From positions 1 to 64,000 of the forward strand of contig DGWK01000037.1 of NCBI GenBank assembly GCA_002395235.1: a stretch of DNA of 64,000 nt. The letters run 5' to 3'. Positions 29,501 through 35,231 of this stretch are shown here, in pieces. The number at the start of each line of letters is the position of its first letter. Position 1 is the stretch's first letter. The notes below the pieces were generated by a model. That model did no database searches and was not told the DNA's origin. It was given only the letters and a program-made list of their open reading frames with translations. The DNA comes from Lachnospiraceae bacterium UBA4260 (GTDB lineage: Bacteria > Bacillota > Clostridia > Lachnospirales > Lachnospiraceae). A program made the position numbers and the translations under genes.

Positions 29501-29553
29501 ATCTTTTTATTTAATCTGGTAAAGTATTCCACCATCTTATCAATCAGTTTCAT
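20587..29553 (-). CDS. Giant 2988-aa LPESG surface protein with FctA/Cna-B repeats, locus II
   Basis: The N-terminus (about 1-48) matches the signal-anchor segment of the other two giant proteins. An acidic Ser/Thr/Ala spacer and two or three copies of the same N-terminal beta domain follow (about 160-480, FAKFYDISFVFKGQEVEP). Instead of InlB repeats it has an adhesin core with isopeptide-type domains (about 560-1400, from TYQLPAGLEVHAQQ onward). A stalk of Cna-B, SpaA and FctA-like units follows (for example TLTGRDMKAGEFTFEV, PVSFTNEYDT-like ends) to about 2900. The LPESG signal is at about 2934-2938. Internal Cna-B units end in repeated T-VNKKT/NNKTE junctions, showing expansion. The ATG at 29553 has GGGAGAG upstream. 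It is a probable tip or fibrillar adhesin; the ligand is unknown. Confidence 0.9.
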   Translation of the reverse strand: MKLIDKMVEYFTRLNKKMKRWQRVVSVLSAIVVFVTTYALILPAITLDVDTASTQAGIEVASENEPDAAGTVFESTEEEEPEVTEDVADTDSSEEAVPEEEVTEASESGSGTTESSEEADTEAAHASATEAATEKAAGAVTSSAADTAESVVADTAAAASTEKAPALITEATQLTYKGKDYIVYADFDGSAQLPVGVELKVKEITKENDPEAYETYYKKALEELKDKYDENTGLSFAKFYDISFVFKGQEVEPKGNVNIKIEYKEAVEIEEETKVDTVHFDKNDADKVEIIDSDQEVTDDTKVESVEFESDKFSVYGVIGTATITTKYLTGDGETYNISVSYGPDANIPDGAELEVSEITEDSDKYTDLYAKASEAVLDGKDASVPFARFFDISIVKDGEQIQPDAPVDVKITFDETVEANKKAKFNAVHITDEATDVIDVKTEGGESEETVTVDAVKFSAEGFSIYGVTYTVDFEYTDPATGKTYYFSLGGGDSINLTDLLVTLGIKSEEEVEKFVAEEVVNVEFSNPELVKVTHKGKTLGMFGAEDWLLESLQAFDTEETLTISLKNGEKIVVKVTDAQSADISNQLQNATISGTGSSDEGSTWKIENPSGSYSIGLNFAETNASDQFPSLTGSETELQLTYQLPAGLEVHAQQGQTSFTNTTLGITAQIPWELDANGKLTFKLDNTKKDYGGKTAYEIFNSAVDAYINLNINAKWDGKTQKLEFSDKVEKDVEIGKPTPGTIKLDKNGWIDQNTGKLNYKVTIKVEGGNVDSARITDTLQNAYGIKINKDSVKISRNQWPSDVVEYTKTVNDQGMEVNFTNLTSGMEYYIEYTADVDYALLDTDHDGKVSLSPNNTVTDGETSSEKKIVENVTFSNVDKSVGQQSDLIQEGDKYYRELEWTIKVNDKRIGDLGGSSLKDHITTQTPPMEYIGKLTVERTDANGNKTTNVVDWNSLPAFDKTSGWTYNFPAGEDKSSYVFTYKTRVDVTDLKAKATVKNEAEGKYGKSGKDGQVSPGEEAGIKKEFVSTENGQSTWKITLTVPSYGLDLGLVEEQVPSVQKNGKTLYDELVSCTVDESQLAPGEHFVKQDWNPKESGFTLRFYKDAGTQHEGFQATGSERKIEITVVTKNNEEWLSDSSLTPTHVNTAKFNYMEVKASKDFAKKDIKKKVEALDQGRTTTINGKEYLRLRYELELTGVNGPVSVDDNMNINGVIYDTTPNGDYNGSLYFKYYENWNWYGSNPVTVTQNGNGATFSISDNDIPKKESGEYYGTYKLTYIVNVPFEEAQKQAAQSQDLKTKVTNTVNWDGNTRTSDYEVSYDALDKKLLNEGEITGEKRTAKYQIKVNAAGATVHGGEAYLLTDTFSDSLAVDYSSIQFSDPDAVLSYEVSGNTISIWIEDGKPLTITYNAKVLGTGKVKITNEAKTEFDDEKVEKERDIHGGSEGGGSFPLVHLMKVDGDNAKIRLEGVKFILHSTDPTEEERLKGISLEQRTFTTDAQGKVDINTDSRGYQIYFNTQYLLVEDPSTVPEHYVPLGTTYDPGITFIIDKEGKVDWDIHQYYNGYTLQVKNWKKKGDLEVSKSVVSDEEADKSKEYSFELKLYKDQAKQTIADEITGTYGDVSIEAGVGTFTLKDGEKVSIKGIPEGIFYEVKETNVPEGMTVKYDGKVTESATGQIVYNETKSAAVVNTKTMPGSLKVKKTSDYAGADKDSKVYKLAVKNSDDKYVKQDGTLSDSAVWIEFKAGEEKTWNNLIAGGYTVIEDETSAAVPGYKWSAEGTGVSVTVNEGENKEQTVSNKYVAKSGKITIPGNKTLTGRDMKAGEFTFEVKEGDKQVATGTNAAALDGVSGAITFTEIKYGPEDIGEHTYTVTETTPGEDTGVTQTGTKSYTVKVKVEDDGTDELKATITSTPTAVSFTNEYDTKTTAKIEGKKEFNGEIPENKFKVQITSTEGTPLPSPAEAVIGTNGEFAFSDIEYPLSVMADVQADAATRVKTKTFTYTVSEVLPGGVTAENPVSTDGIKYDTTSKTVIVTVTYNESTGVMSAQVSPAKADFKFENEQLGNLKLTKTLKTTDPAGDPNKEFEFTITFEGEKAEKLASSYKAVRTKGQESTDLDVAITTVDGKKTANVKLKADESVEIKNLPLGVTYTVTEKDDSDYKISSKTGDSGTISKDLSEATFENERVLGELEVTKTVQLNGQNTDLLGKEFWVAVYSDSDAKTKVAGPQKITIAADGTGKTTFSNLPVGTYYVYELTAENGTPITGATGTIDNVEYTITTDNSGASVTKAQTKGTASIVNNKTEKGTLTVNKETLYNEKPDVTVSGKTIKIGLYDADQNPVKKDGSNWVQDLVLSETGTGTVTFPELDYGTYYAYELDDDGNPVKGTTGKINGVEYTVTQETKSVALSHDQQTGEIKIINKTEEKGSLEVTKEIQVNGTKSETLDGTFEVALYKVEAPAPAEGTDADDTEEGGEAAATETLVEHKTITVTKGESTTVKFENLEVGATYKVYEVEVDGDTVAKVGDQFGQYTVTYDKQSVTIPRGTGKDVTGTKVINNIATKEVEIDKKWIDAGGSDITETIQNAEITVVLKNGDSVVTVDASGAAIAPVTLNGSETPTKWYYKWTNLPKYDSEGKEITYSASETAAKVETNKEGGGTSVIEGAVEATADTEGKLHLTNTLPKTEVKAAKEWQDENGTPMAGGAYPEGAKVTFGVFAGNGTTPVATVELNGTKGTAPAEDAAAADSAYASDAWEATFANLPKYDSTGAEITYTIKETVEFAGFENLDPDGVADGGTIHNKKSTVTLKIVKVDSENVETKLKGAEFTLQEIDGENTTITKIGDPVVKTTDENGETSFEKVKFGYYEVTETKMPESYILTGDGKFYVKVSAEGCSLLVKEAGKAPKAWSTAETQGDVISFKADVANKTATATVKNARGITLPESGGIGTTFFTWIGSMLSIFGAALLLMKNRKMLVAKSARNNYNKTSRRGGDGL

Positions 29554-29626
29554 TTCTCTCTCCCGTCATTGACTATTCCAGTCAAGCGCTTCGAAACAGT
29601 ATCCGTATCAGTTTTTCTATGCTACT

Positions 29627-30352
29627 TTATTTGTTTCTGGACTTTCTGATCATTCCGAAAGCGATCAGAGCCGCGCCCGCAATTCCAAGTGTCATTACCG
29701 GCCACCACAGCTGACCCGTCTGGGGGAGCTTGCGCGGAGGCTTATGCTTCTCCGGCGGCGGCGGAGGTGTTGTCTCCTTGTTGACCTCAACCTTCGGAGA
29801 GGCATCTACGTCATAGACAAGTTTTCCGTCCGATGACTTGTTGGGAATGGATATAAGGAAAGGGCTGATCGTAAACTTCTCATTGCCGCTTCCCTGATAA
29901 GTCTGCACCGCAAGATACAGGCCGATCCTGAGATCAGTAAATGTCACATTTCCGTTCTCATCGATCTTCTGCTCCGCGCAGTCGGGATCAAGGCCTTTCT
30001 CGTTCGCTATTTTGCTCAGCTTTTCGGCCAGGTCCGCATTCAGTTCTTCTCCGGTTGCAGGTACTTCCCCGGCGGTAGCAAAGTTGTCCACATAGACGAA
30101 CTTGAAGCCGTTTTCTGCTTTGACGTCCGCCACCTTGTAGAGTGCGATCCTGTTATCACCGCTGACAGGCTTTTTGGTCTCCGGGTCCGTGAATGTGATC
30201 GAGATTGATCCGATACGGTCGGGATCCGGCATTTCGTTCTCTGAAGCTGCTGCAGAGAGTGAGCTGAACGGTGCTGTCAGGCACATGGTCAGCGCCAGCG
30301 CTGCGGCGGCGATTCCTTTCATTTTCCTTACAATAGATATTCTTTTATGCAT
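29627..30352 (-). CDS. Small LPQTG pilin, locus II
   Basis: This 241-aa homologue of the locus I small pilin has a signal peptide ending near SAAASEN and a single SpaA/Cna-B-like domain (FTDLRIGLYLAVQ). LPQTG lies at about 209, with LWWPV, a membrane segment and a KSRNK tail. It overlaps the end of the upstream sortase gene by 8 bp, implying translational coupling, and has AAAGGGG before its ATG. By analogy it is the base or accessory subunit. Confidence 0.85.
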   Translation of the reverse strand: MHKRISIVRKMKGIAAAALALTMCLTAPFSSLSAAASENEMPDPDRIGSISITFTDPETKKPVSGDNRIALYKVADVKAENGFKFVYVDNFATAGEVPATGEELNADLAEKLSKIANEKGLDPDCAEQKIDENGNVTFTDLRIGLYLAVQTYQGSGNEKFTISPFLISIPNKSSDGKLVYDVDASPKVEVNKETTPPPPPEKHKPPRKLPQTGQLWWPVMTLGIAGAALIAFGMIRKSRNK

Positions 30353-31394
30353 GGTGGCTGCCCCTTTCTGCAGATTGTTTCCTTTTCTTTCGGAAGCCTC
30401 TTACGGCTTCCAGGATTCCCTCTCTGTCTTCGGTCTCAATTTCCGGTTCCGTCAGTCCGTTCTCATTTATATAGTCTTCTTTAAGACTCTTTATCTTTCG
30501 CCTTTTCACGCCGGTACTGATCAGCACATAAATTAAAAGTGCGATCAGAATCGGAATTGCCACAAACGGCGCTATATAGATCGGCTGTATCTGGATCGCG
30601 TCCGCGACGACCATTGCATTGCCGTTTATGTTCTTAATTCGGTGGCCTCTCACAAGCAGTCTGTGCGAATTAATTCCGTAAGGCGTACAAGTGATCAGCG
30701 TACAGTAATCTCTTCCATCCTCTATATCAAGATGCTCCAATTCCCAAGGTTCCACGATCCATATATGATCCACCTCATACGTGAGCGTCTCGTTCAGAAC
30801 CGTCAGCGTAAAAGTATCGCCTTCCTTAAGCTGGTCCAGGTCTGTGAACAACTTGGCGGACGGCAGTCCTCTGTGTCCGGACAGCATGCAGTGGGAGCTC
30901 TCTCCGCCCACCGGCAGAGAGGATGGCTCCAGATGTCCGATGGAGATCTGAAGGACCGCGCTGTCTGTGCCGTGATAAATGGGAAGCATTACGTCGATCT
31001 TCTGGATCTTGATGTAGCCCATAATGCCGGTTCCGCTGATGTCCAGTTCCTTCTCGTACTCTTCCTTCTCTTCGTCGGTCAGTTCCCAGTGGAGACCTCT
31101 CTCCGCGAGTCGTCTGTTATACTCCCGCGCGCTGTCCAGAATCTTCTCATAATCCTCGGCATTCATGTCCGCTACCTTTTCCGCGTAGGAGGCGACTGCC
31201 CTGGTCTGGTGGAAGGAGTTCCAGTAATCCGCGAACGAGGGATAGACCAGAAGTCCCACCCCCAGGAACAAAATCCCGAACAAAATCAGATTGACTGCTC
31301 TGGTCGATGCCCATCGAGCGATCCTCTCGGAGATCTTTTCTCTGCCCGGAGAAGACCGGTCCCTTTCAATTGTTGTCTTTATCTGTTGTTTCAT
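30345..31394 (-). CDS. Class C sortase, locus II
   Basis: This 349-aa paralogue of the locus I enzyme has catalytic His in LSGHRGLPSA, Cys in TLITCTPYG and Arg in HRLLVRGHR. It has transmembrane helices near 38-58 and 280-305 and a charged C-terminal tail. It sits between the signal peptidase and the small pilin, so the gene order differs from locus I. It probably links the LPQTG, LPSTG and LPESG subunits encoded downstream. Its ribosome-binding site is weak. Confidence 0.92.
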   Translation of the reverse strand: MKQQIKTTIERDRSSPGREKISERIARWASTRAVNLILFGILFLGVGLLVYPSFADYWNSFHQTRAVASYAEKVADMNAEDYEKILDSAREYNRRLAERGLHWELTDEEKEEYEKELDISGTGIMGYIKIQKIDVMLPIYHGTDSAVLQISIGHLEPSSLPVGGESSHCMLSGHRGLPSAKLFTDLDQLKEGDTFTLTVLNETLTYEVDHIWIVEPWELEHLDIEDGRDYCTLITCTPYGINSHRLLVRGHRIKNINGNAMVVADAIQIQPIYIAPFVAIPILIALLIYVLISTGVKRRKIKSLKEDYINENGLTEPEIETEDREGILEAVRGFRKKRKQSAERGSHHA

Positions 31395-31442
31395 TATCGA
31401 TTCATATATGCCCTGTAATCTGTCAAAACAGTATGGTAACCG

Positions 31443-32039
31443 TTAATGCACCGCCCCGAACTGTGCGAAAGGCCAGACGCGGAACACTATTTTGCCGACG
31501 ATCTGTTCCTCCGAAATGCAGCCGATCGAGGTGTTTCTCGAGTCTATAGAGACCAGTCGGTTGTCTCCCATCACGAAGATCTTGCCTTCCGGCACCTGGT
31601 AGGGAAGTTCGATGTTGGTCTCTCCATACGCTTTTTCTTCTATATAAGGTTCCTCCAGCTTGACGTTGTTGACATATACATTTCCGTCCTTGTCGATGTC
31701 CACCCATTCTCCGGGGTTCGCGATCACGCGCTTTACCAAAATATTGTTATTATAGTAGAACGCGACCACATCTCCCGTTTTCAGGTCAGAGCTCTTGATC
31801 GATACCACAATATCTCCGCTGTCCAATGTTCCGTTCATGGATTTTCCGTAAATCCGCAGAATCGGAAGGAGCAGGACAGCCACAAGGATGGCAACAGCCG
31901 CCACGACGATCAGCGACAAAAATGTGCTTCGCACCGTAGCCGTGAATCTGTGGACATAGCGGTCCCTTTTAACTGCTTCCGTGAGTTCCGCCGTTCCCGG
32001 AAGAGCGGCGGCATTGTTCTTTTCCTTAACTTTTCCCAT
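31443..32039 (-). CDS. Signal peptidase I, locus II
   Basis: This 198-aa S26 peptidase is closely related to the locus I copy. It has one membrane segment, Ser in GKSMNGTLDSGD, Lys in LVKRVIANPGE, and box E VGKIVFRVWPF. It shares the unusual Gly in SMNGTL. It follows the AP2/zinc-repeat gene by about 46 bp. Together with the AP2 gene it forms a two-gene cassette conserved between loci I and II and absent from locus III. Confidence 0.92.
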   Translation of the reverse strand: MGKVKEKNNAAALPGTAELTEAVKRDRYVHRFTATVRSTFLSLIVVAAVAILVAVLLLPILRIYGKSMNGTLDSGDIVVSIKSSDLKTGDVVAFYYNNNILVKRVIANPGEWVDIDKDGNVYVNNVKLEEPYIEEKAYGETNIELPYQVPEGKIFVMGDNRLVSIDSRNTSIGCISEEQIVGKIVFRVWPFAQFGAVH

Positions 32040-32085
32040 CTGGTGTATTTGTTCCTTTATATCTGTTTTGTCATCTATACCTCGA

Positions 32086-32910
32086 TCATGCCGATCCGGT
32101 CTGCTGCTCCTGCTCCATGAGCGCCCTCACAGAACTGTGGACGGTCAGCACGCCGTTTTCCTTCGTCACTTCGAAGGAGAAAGGGTGCTGCTTCTCCCAT
32201 CCGGGATTCTTCTCTTTCTGCTCATTCCAGAAGTTATAGTCTTTCAGAAAACCGTCATGGATGATCTTCTCTGCCGCAATCCTGGCTTCCACCGCGTCTT
32301 CATAGTTGTCGAAAACGCCTATATGGAAGATTTTCTTCTTGAAGCCGATGGATACGCTGTAGCGCCCGTTCTTCTTTTTAAAGACGCCCGGGTGGCCGCT
32401 CGCATTGTCGGACCTCTGTTTCCTTCCGTCCAACCACTCGACGCAGGTTCCGTCCACAAGATGAAGCCTGTCGTGGATCTGCTGCTGCGCAACCTCTTTG
32501 AGGCACCCGCAGCTCCTGTTATTGCCCTTGTTGAGGCTCGCCGCCGTAACTTCGACTTCGTTTCCGCAGTCACAACGGCATCTCCAGACTACGGATCCGC
32601 CGCTTCCCGTCTTATTAACAGGAAACAAGGCAACCAATTTTCCAAATCGCTTACCTTTTAAATCCGCCGGCGGCTGGCCACACCCTATCATTTTGGTAGT
32701 TTCCACGGCTTTCTTCCCTCTGGGGAGCAGATATCTGCAGTCCTCGCAGCTGGAGATTGTGCCCATACGCAGCTGTCTCGAGTCTGCGTGGACGATATTG
32801 CCGCACCTGCAGCGGCACTCCCAGGTCAAGTACCTGGAATTTCCTTTTATACTTCTGATGACCGTTAAATAGCCGTATGTTTTCCCGGTCAGATCCATTT
32901 TTTTCGGCAT
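32086..32910 (-). CDS. AP2-domain protein with two zinc-ribbon-like repeats, first gene behind switch EF
   Basis: This protein of about 274 aa is a shorter homologue of the locus I AP2 protein. The first repeat begins at MDLTGKTYGYLTVI (cysteines in CRCRCGN and CEDC). A second begins at DLKGKRFGKLVAL (CRCDCGN, SCGC). One repeat and the long acidic tail of the locus I protein are missing. The AP2-like domain (about 135-205) is well conserved, with WLDGRKQRSDNASGHPGV and GRYSVSIGFKKKIFHIGVF. I chose the ATG at 32910 (MPKKMD), which matches the start of the homologue, over 32952. It is the first gene after the switch and a likely DNA-binding regulator. Confidence 0.75.
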   Translation of the reverse strand: MPKKMDLTGKTYGYLTVIRSIKGNSRYLTWECRCRCGNIVHADSRQLRMGTISSCEDCRYLLPRGKKAVETTKMIGCGQPPADLKGKRFGKLVALFPVNKTGSGGSVVWRCRCDCGNEVEVTAASLNKGNNRSCGCLKEVAQQQIHDRLHLVDGTCVEWLDGRKQRSDNASGHPGVFKKKNGRYSVSIGFKKKIFHIGVFDNYEDAVEARIAAEKIIHDGFLKDYNFWNEQKEKNPGWEKQHPFSFEVTKENGVLTVHSSVRALMEQEQQTGSA

Positions 32911-32957
32911 GTGTCTTTCCCCAAGTTGAAATAATGAAAATGTCTGACACAAAAAAA

Positions 32958-33015
32958 GCCCATTTTATAGACTGTCCAAAAGGGTATACCTTAATGGAGT
33001 AAGAATAAAATGGGC
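32958..33015 (-). terminator. Switch EF palindrome: intrinsic terminator centred on the left core
   Basis: The arms GCCCATTTTAT (32958-32968) and ATAAAATGGGC (33005-33015) are perfect complements. Their midpoint coincides exactly with the centre of GTATAC at 32984-32989. On the minus strand the hairpin is followed by seven T residues, ahead of the AP2 gene. Confidence 0.88.
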
Positions 33016-33167
33016 TTGATAAAGGCTATATTTCATTTTTGTGTATAAAAACAGGGAATTTAGGAGGAAAATAATACAGAAAAGTTGTGAGATTTTCGCC
33101 TTTATGACGGGGATATTATAAAAACAGGCGGTAATTGGTTACGGCTTTATTGACCAAAAAAGTATAC
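32984..33167. promoter_or_regulatory. Invertible switch EF for locus II, apparent OFF orientation
   Basis: GTATAC cores at 32984-32989 and 33162-33167 start 178 bp apart; the right one ends 24 bp before the recombinase stop. The core flanks (CCAAAAGG/CCAAAAAA) resemble those of switch GH, not AB or CD. OFF is inferred because the terminator palindrome next to the operon is intact. I could not find a clear promoter inside: TATTAT at 33114-33119 lacks a good -35 box. Confidence 0.72.
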
Positions 33168-33190
33168 TTATTCAGAAAAAAAAACAATAT

Positions 33191-33814
33191 CTAATTTGGA
33201 CTCAAATAATTTTCGTTCCTTTTTTTGCCCAAACCGTTGATCTTATTGTAGAGCGTCGACCTGGAAAACCCGCACAGCTGCGCCGCTGCTGCCACGGTAA
33301 TCTCCCGTCTCTCCATTCTTCCGACGATCTCTTCGAAATTGTCGGGCACGGGCATGGCCGGTCTTCCCATATGAACGCCGCGCTTTTTGGCGGCTTCGAT
33401 TCCCTCTCTCTGTCGGCTCCGGATGTTCGTCCTCTCATTCTCCGCGACGAAGGACAGAACCTGCAGGACTATATCGCTCAGAAAGGTTCCCATGAGATCC
33501 TTGCCGTTTCGCGTATCCAGAAGGGGCATGTCGATCACAACGATGTCCACGCCTTTGTCTCTGGTCAGAAAACGCCATTGATCTACGACCTCAGCGTAAT
33601 TTCGACCGAGCCGGTCAATACTTTTGATGTAGACCAGGTCGTTCCTCCGTAGTCTTTTGACCAGTTTTGCGTATGATGGTCTGTCAAAATCCTTGCCGGA
33701 CTGCTTGTCCACATACACATTTCTCCGGGGAACGTCGCGTTCCTTCATGGCGATGAGCTGGCGCTCCTCATTCTGATCGTAAGAACTGACCCTCACATAA
33801 CCAAATACATTCAT
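33191..33814 (-). CDS. Serine recombinase next to switch EF, locus II
   Basis: This 207-aa resolvase/invertase-family protein has catalytic Ser in YVRVSS, FDR and SIDRLGRN, and an HTH with GFSRSTLYNKING. It lies directly 5' of switch EF on the coding strand. Its leader (33839-33881) shares a long match with a stretch inside the switch (33012-33048): GATAAA, CTATA, TTCATTT and GTATAAA words in the same order. It is the only recombinase of locus II in the window. Confidence 0.92.
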   Translation of the reverse strand: MNVFGYVRVSSYDQNEERQLIAMKERDVPRRNVYVDKQSGKDFDRPSYAKLVKRLRRNDLVYIKSIDRLGRNYAEVVDQWRFLTRDKGVDIVVIDMPLLDTRNGKDLMGTFLSDIVLQVLSFVAENERTNIRSRQREGIEAAKKRGVHMGRPAMPVPDNFEEIVGRMERREITVAAAAQLCGFSRSTLYNKINGLGKKRNENYLSPN

Positions 33815-33938
33815 TTTTATCCATCCTCCGAAAGCTCAGAGGGCAGATAAATTCTATAATTCATTTGTGCGTATAAATCTGATTGTCACAAATGAATTCG
33901 TTTTTGTCAAATTTTTCTCTTTCGGAGCAGTCCGGCTG

Positions 33939-35033
33939 TCACTTGCCTTTCCTGTTGACGAACCGGCGGACCGCCTCCATGATCCTGTCCCTGCCGTCAA
34001 TTTCGATCTCAGCTTCGCTGATCCCGCGCTCTCCCAGGTACTCTTCCTTGTAGTTGCGCGTTCTCACATGCTTTGCACTGGTACTTACCAAAACATAGAT
34101 GAGCAGCATGATCAGAATCGGAATCGAGATGAACGGTGCAATGAACACCGGCCGGATCTGAATGGCGTCGGCGATGACCATCGCGTTTCCGTTCAGGTTC
34201 TCGATGCGGTGCCCCTGCACCAGCAGCCTGTGCGTATTGATGCCGTAAGGCGTACAGGTGATCAGCGTGCACAGATCCTTTCCTTCCTCAATCTGAAGAT
34301 GGGTCAGATCCTTGGGTTCCACGATCCATATATGATCCACTTCATAGGTCAGCGTCTCATTGAGGATAGTCAGTGTGAAGGTATCTCCTTCCTTGAGCTT
34401 ATCCAGATCGGTAAAGAGCCTCGCCGAAGGGAGTCCCCTGTGCCCCGACAGCATCGTGTGGGTGGACTCGCCTCCCACCGGAAGTGAAGAATTCTCCAGG
34501 TGTCCTATTGATGTCTGCAGAACATTCTCGCTCGTACCGTGATAAACCGGAAGCATGACGTCGATCTTCTGTATTTTGATATATCCCATGATGCCGCTGC
34601 CGTCCGGATTGAGCTCCGCCTCATAGGCCGCTCTCTCCTCATCGGACAGCTTCCACTCCATTCCGTTCTGCGCCAGCGCCGTGTTGTACTCCCGCGCGCT
34701 GTCCAGAATCTTCGCGTACTCTTCCTCATTCATATCCGCGACGGCGTCCGCATAAACCATGACCATCTTGGACTGATGGAAGGAGTTCCAGTAGTCCGCC
34801 ACGGACGGATAGGCCAAAAGACAGATCCCGATCGTCATAGTCGCCACCAGGATCAGTGTGAACAGCCGGTCCGCTGCGCTGCGCACAGCTTTCGTCTTCC
34901 CGCTTTGGGACGCCCCGCCGCTCACTCTGTCGGAAGCACTTGTATTCGGCGCTTTTCTCACTTTTCTCTTGCGCCTTCCCTCTTTGGGAAGCGCCTGCGC
35001 ACTATATTTTGCATTCCCTGTTTCTGATTTCAT
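33939..35033 (-). CDS. Class C sortase, locus III
   Basis: This sortase of about 364 aa is the last gene of locus III. Catalytic His is in LSGHRGLPSA, Cys in TLITCTPYG and Arg in HRLLVQGHR. An extended basic N-terminus precedes the first membrane helix, and a second lies near the C-terminus. Comparison with locus I, where the homologous ATG begins MKS, supports ATG 35033 (MKSETGN); 35048 is an alternative. Neither has a strong ribosome-binding site. No small pilin gene follows it, so the wall anchor for this pilus is missing from the locus or supplied elsewhere. Confidence 0.9.
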   Translation of the reverse strand: MKSETGNAKYSAQALPKEGRRKRKVRKAPNTSASDRVSGGASQSGKTKAVRSAADRLFTLILVATMTIGICLLAYPSVADYWNSFHQSKMVMVYADAVADMNEEEYAKILDSAREYNTALAQNGMEWKLSDEERAAYEAELNPDGSGIMGYIKIQKIDVMLPVYHGTSENVLQTSIGHLENSSLPVGGESTHTMLSGHRGLPSARLFTDLDKLKEGDTFTLTILNETLTYEVDHIWIVEPKDLTHLQIEEGKDLCTLITCTPYGINTHRLLVQGHRIENLNGNAMVIADAIQIRPVFIAPFISIPILIMLLIYVLVSTSAKHVRTRNYKEEYLGERGISEAEIEIDGRDRIMEAVRRFVNRKGK

Positions 35034-35113
35034 TAAACGTTCTTTCATGTGTATTTTACTAAGTGCACAAAATCCTCTCTCATCTGTACATTTAGGAAAA
35101 TATACATAACTTC

Positions 35114-35158
35114 GGATCCCAGCGGGGGCCGGAGCAAGCCCCGGCCCCCTGCGGATCC
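35114..35158. repeat. GC-rich hairpin between backbone pilin and sortase, locus III
   Basis: Nested arms GGATCC and GGGGGCCGG pair with CCGGCCCCC and GGATCC. The T run lies on the plus-strand side, so it is not a standard terminator for the operon. Its position matches the hairpin at 5309-5330 in locus I. Confidence 0.75.
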
Positions 35159-35231
35159 TTTTTAGTCTATACCTGGATAGCAATATGAAACAGGCTATCA
35201 CTGCTGTCTGTTAATATGAAATGCTTCGGAA

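Noticed and set aside
33085..33119. A promoter inside switch EF (TTGTGA with TATTAT)
   Set aside because: The spacing is 23 bp and no better -35 box is present; the switch call rests on the sites and terminator instead.
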